Shown: piece after piece, positions 11,826 through 14,013 of the stretch
Layout: each line of letters opens with the position of its first letter
How positions within the stretch are numbered: the first letter of the stretch is position 1
NCBI GenBank assembly: GCA_004299215.1
Contig: SCTD01000477.1
Span: 1-14,013, forward strand
DNA from: Frankiales bacterium
GTDB lineage: Bacteria > Actinomycetota > Actinomycetes > Mycobacteriales > SCTD01
Direction: 5' to 3'
DNA: 14,013 nt
Program-made: the position numbers and the translations under genes
The notes under the pieces: model-generated
The model's database searches: none
What the model was told of the DNA's origin: nothing
What the model saw: the letters and a program-made list of their open reading frames with translations, nothing else

Positions 11826-13988
11826 GTGACAGAGAACGACCCCCGGAGCTCCAGCCGGCCGCCGAGCACGCCCGGCGGGCCGATGTCGGAGCGCATGCAG
11901 GCCCTGCTGTCGCGGGCTGCCGAGGAGCAGCTGACCGAGCAGCGCCAGGTGTCGGCCGTGCTCACCGAGCTGCGCGGACTCGTCGCCGGCATCGCCGACC
12001 AGCTGCGTGGAACGGCCTCCACAGCCCGCGTGGAGGCGCTCGGCGGCGAGCTGGGCAACCTCGGCGGCGAGCTGCGCCGGGCCACCGGGGCTCTCGCCGA
12101 GCGGCTCGACGCGCTGGCCCGCCGCGCCGACGAGCAGGCCGCGACGACGGCCGAGATCGTCGCCAGCAGCGGCAACGGCAGCGAGGCGGTCGCGCTCCGC
12201 GTCGACGGGCTCGCCGAGGAGCTCACCGGTCAGAGCGCCGCTGTCGACCGGCTCACCACGGCGGTCGGGGCGCTGGCAGCCTTCCCGGACGCGCTCAGCG
12301 CGGTGCAGCGCGAGGTCTCCAGCCTGCACGACCGGCTCGGCCCGCTCGGCGAGATCCGCAACGGACTGGCCGACCTCACCGCCCGCACCGGCGCCGTCGA
12401 GGCGCTGCGGCCCGAGATCGAGGGCCTCGCCTCGCGGCTCGAGGGGCTCGCCACCACCGGCGACGTGATCCGCTACCGCGACTCCCTGGTCGCTGCCGTC
12501 AGCGAGCGGATGGACCGGCTCGAGGGCCTGGCTGCCCGCCCGACGCTCACCCCCGAGGCCTTCGAGGCGGCGCTCGCCCCGCTGCACGCCCGGCTGGAGG
12601 AGCTCGCCGCCGCCGGGCCGGTCGTGGACCGGCTGAGTGCGCTGGACAGCAAGCTGGACGCGCTCGAGGGCCGGCTGGCCGCCGTCGCGGACCGGCTGGC
12701 CACCGTGGGCGAGGCCGCCGGTGGAGTGCCGGCGCTCGCCGGAGACCTGGCGCGGGTCGCCTCTCGCGTGGACGAGCTCGCATCGGTGCGGGACGACGTC
12801 AGCGCGGTGCGCGCGTCGGTGACCGAGCTGCGCGAGGACAGCGCGCTGCCGTCGCTGGTGCTCAGCGTCGCCACCCTCCGCGAGGACGTCGAGGACGTCG
12901 GCAACCGGGTCGGCGAGATCGGCTACCCGAGCACCGACAGCGTCGCCACGGCCGTCGGCCAGCAGGTGACCGACCGGCTCGTGGACGAGCTCGCCCCCCG
13001 CGTCGCCGACCTCGTGCTGCACCGGGTCGCCGAGACGCTCGTCGAGCAGGTGTCCGACAGCGTCACCACCAGCGTGCAGACAGGTCTCACCGACAAGGTC
13101 CGCGCCGCCACCGCCGACAGCGAGCGCCGGATCAGCGCTCACGTCGACGAGGCGGTGCTCGCGCTGGCCGAGGCGCTGCTGCGCCGCCGTCGTGGATCGC
13201 GTACGGGGATCAGCGCCATGGCCGGTCTCGCCGACCTGGAGCCGGCGCCCGCGGCCGCCGTTCCCGCTGCGGCCCCGGTCGAGGCGACGTCGGCGGAGGC
13301 TCCGGCGGCCGACGTCGCACCGGAGCCGCAGGCGCCGCCCGAGCCCGCGGCTGCGGAGCCCGAGCTGGCTGCCGAGTCCGAGCCGGCTGCCGAGTCCGAG
13401 CCGGCCACCGAGCCCGAGCCGGCTGCGGACGAGTCGACGCCGGACGAGCCCGAGGCCGAGGACGAGCCCGAGGACGAGCCCGAGGCCGAGGACGAGCCCG
13501 AGCCCGAGGACGAGCCCGAGTCCGCGGACGAGGACGAGCCGGCTCCGGCTGTCGCTGCCCACAGCGGCATCGACAGCTCGCGCGCGCCGAAGACCGCCCG
13601 GTCGGTGCCGTCGGTCGCCCCGGTCGCCCCCGCGCAGGCCGCCCCCGCGCAGGTCACGAGCCAGGACAGCCCGGACAGCCCGGACGAGGACGAGGACGAC
13701 GACGAGGACGACGACGAGACCCCCGCCCCGTCGGCCTCGGCGGCGCCGCCCGAGGCCCCGCGAGGCTTCCGTACCTTCTCCATGCCCCGCACGCCGATCG
13801 TCGAGCCGACGCCGGACCTCGACGAGGAGGTCGACGAGCCGGTGCCCTACAGCCGGCCGCAGCCGGCCCGCGTCACGCCCGCGTCCGTCGCCGAGCCCAC
13901 CCAGGCGATGGCCCAGCCGGAGTGGGACGACGAGGACGACGAGGAGGCGGGCCCGCCCCGCCGTCCCTGGTGGCGTCCCGGCGGCTGA
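11826..13988 (+). CDS. Hypothetical 720-aa coiled-coil protein with acidic Pro/Glu/Asp tail
   Basis: I do not recognise this family. Residues 1-20 are polar. Residues ~21-455 are predicted almost entirely helical, with recurring Leu/Ala/Val heptad-like stretches separated by short breaks, such as LRGLVAGIADQLRGT, VDGLAEELTGQSAAVDRL, LDSKLDALEGRLAAVADRL and VADLVLHRVAETLVEQV. A basic patch LLRRRRGSRTG (451-461) ends this part. Residues ~470-700 are low-complexity Ala/Pro/Glu/Asp with acidic runs (621-631). The end is PPRRPWWRPGG. There is no signal peptide or membrane segment. This architecture suggests a cytoplasmic scaffold, DNA-organising or pole-associated protein, but that is inference only. 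GTG 11826 is chosen for AGGAGG 10 bases upstream; an upstream in-frame ATG at 11772 lacks one. Nothing else is seen in the last 25 bases of the window. Confidence 0.72.
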   Translation: MTENDPRSSSRPPSTPGGPMSERMQALLSRAAEEQLTEQRQVSAVLTELRGLVAGIADQLRGTASTARVEALGGELGNLGGELRRATGALAERLDALARRADEQAATTAEIVASSGNGSEAVALRVDGLAEELTGQSAAVDRLTTAVGALAAFPDALSAVQREVSSLHDRLGPLGEIRNGLADLTARTGAVEALRPEIEGLASRLEGLATTGDVIRYRDSLVAAVSERMDRLEGLAARPTLTPEAFEAALAPLHARLEELAAAGPVVDRLSALDSKLDALEGRLAAVADRLATVGEAAGGVPALAGDLARVASRVDELASVRDDVSAVRASVTELREDSALPSLVLSVATLREDVEDVGNRVGEIGYPSTDSVATAVGQQVTDRLVDELAPRVADLVLHRVAETLVEQVSDSVTTSVQTGLTDKVRAATADSERRISAHVDEAVLALAEALLRRRRGSRTGISAMAGLADLEPAPAAAVPAAAPVEATSAEAPAADVAPEPQAPPEPAAAEPELAAESEPAAESEPATEPEPAADESTPDEPEAEDEPEDEPEAEDEPEPEDEPESADEDEPAPAVAAHSGIDSSRAPKTARSVPSVAPVAPAQAAPAQVTSQDSPDSPDEDEDDDEDDDETPAPSASAAPPEAPRGFRTFSMPRTPIVEPTPDLDEEVDEPVPYSRPQPARVTPASVAEPTQAMAQPEWDDEDDEEAGPPRRPWWRPGG
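13367..13402 (+). repeat. Two 18-bp tandem repeats in the acidic tail
   Basis: Bases 13367-13384 and 13385-13402 are identical copies of GGCTGCCGAGTCCGAGCC, encoding the repeated AAESEP segment. The period is a multiple of 3, so copy-number change would keep the reading frame. This is internal duplication within the coiled-coil protein gene. Confidence 0.85.
13443..13520 (+). repeat. 30-bp-period tandem repeats encoding DEPEAEDEPE-like units
   Basis: A 29-base segment at 13443-13471 recurs exactly at 13473-13501 (period 30), followed by a shorter imperfect copy to about 13520. It encodes alternating DEPE and AEDEPE units. It is in-frame low-complexity DNA and prone to slippage. Confidence 0.82.
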
Positions 13989-14013
13989 GCGGCGCCGACC
14001 ACTCCGAGCTTCA

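Noticed and set aside
8477..12226. A 1249-codon open frame on the minus strand opposite the phosphatase and S51 genes
   Set aside because: Long antisense frames are expected in DNA this GC-rich. Its translation is Arg/Gly/Pro/His-rich with no domain, and it opposes genes with clear family motifs.
11259..13562. A 767-codon minus-strand frame with LGLVLGLG-type repeats opposite the coiled-coil gene
   Set aside because: The repeats are the reverse complement of the GAGCCCGAG-type acidic repeats. The plus frame has a strong ribosome site and coherent coiled-coil design.

Overview
The window is chromosomal DNA from a very GC-rich actinomycete. The evidence is the strong G/C bias at third codon positions, frequent GTG and TTG starts, and families typical of Actinobacteria: DUF3107, DUF6158, an F420-type luciferase-like oxidoreductase, split LigD with Ku, and GAF/PAS/SpoIIE phosphatases. 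A Nocardioides-like or related order fits, but the genus cannot be fixed from sequence alone. No rRNA, tRNA, CRISPR array, transposase or phage gene was seen. Base composition looks even across the window, so this reads as core or soft-core chromosome rather than an island.

Layout. Bases 1-174 are the C-terminus of an LPxTG sortase substrate (+). A 227-bp gene-free gap (175-401) follows and holds two large inverted repeats. Next comes a leftward block: a GlsB/YeaQ-type small membrane protein (402-638), DUF3107 (772-999), a TetR regulator (1092-1730), an unrecognised acidic 51-aa protein (1740-1895) and DUF6158 (1892-2131). The DUF6158 and acidic-protein genes overlap by ATGA, and the acidic-protein stop lies in the apparent -10 of the TetR gene. 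A rightward block follows: a HAD phosphatase (2188-2880), an unknown membrane-anchored protein (2910-3437) and a DUF421/YetF protein (3439-3912).

The centre is a non-homologous end-joining (NHEJ) locus. Leftward from 6400 run an ATP-dependent LigD-type ligase (5447-6400), a LigD-type polymerase (4510-5394) and a LURP-one/scramblase-like protein (3913-4497). Rightward from 6437 run an F420-type LLM oxidoreductase (6437-7450) and Ku (7489-8445). Ku would bind broken ends, the polymerase would fill them and the ligase would seal them. The phosphoesterase module of fused LigD proteins is not in the window.

The right end carries a GAF-PAS-PAS-GAF-SpoIIE serine phosphatase (8510-11074), a closely coupled S51-like peptidase (11078-11737), and a 720-aa coiled-coil protein with a long acidic Pro/Glu/Asp tail (11826-13988).

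No clearly new system is demonstrated. The best leads are the 145-bp inverted repeat at 179-323, three probable leaderless promoters with identical spacing, the scramblase-like gene in the NHEJ operon, and the unknown coiled-coil/acidic-tail protein.
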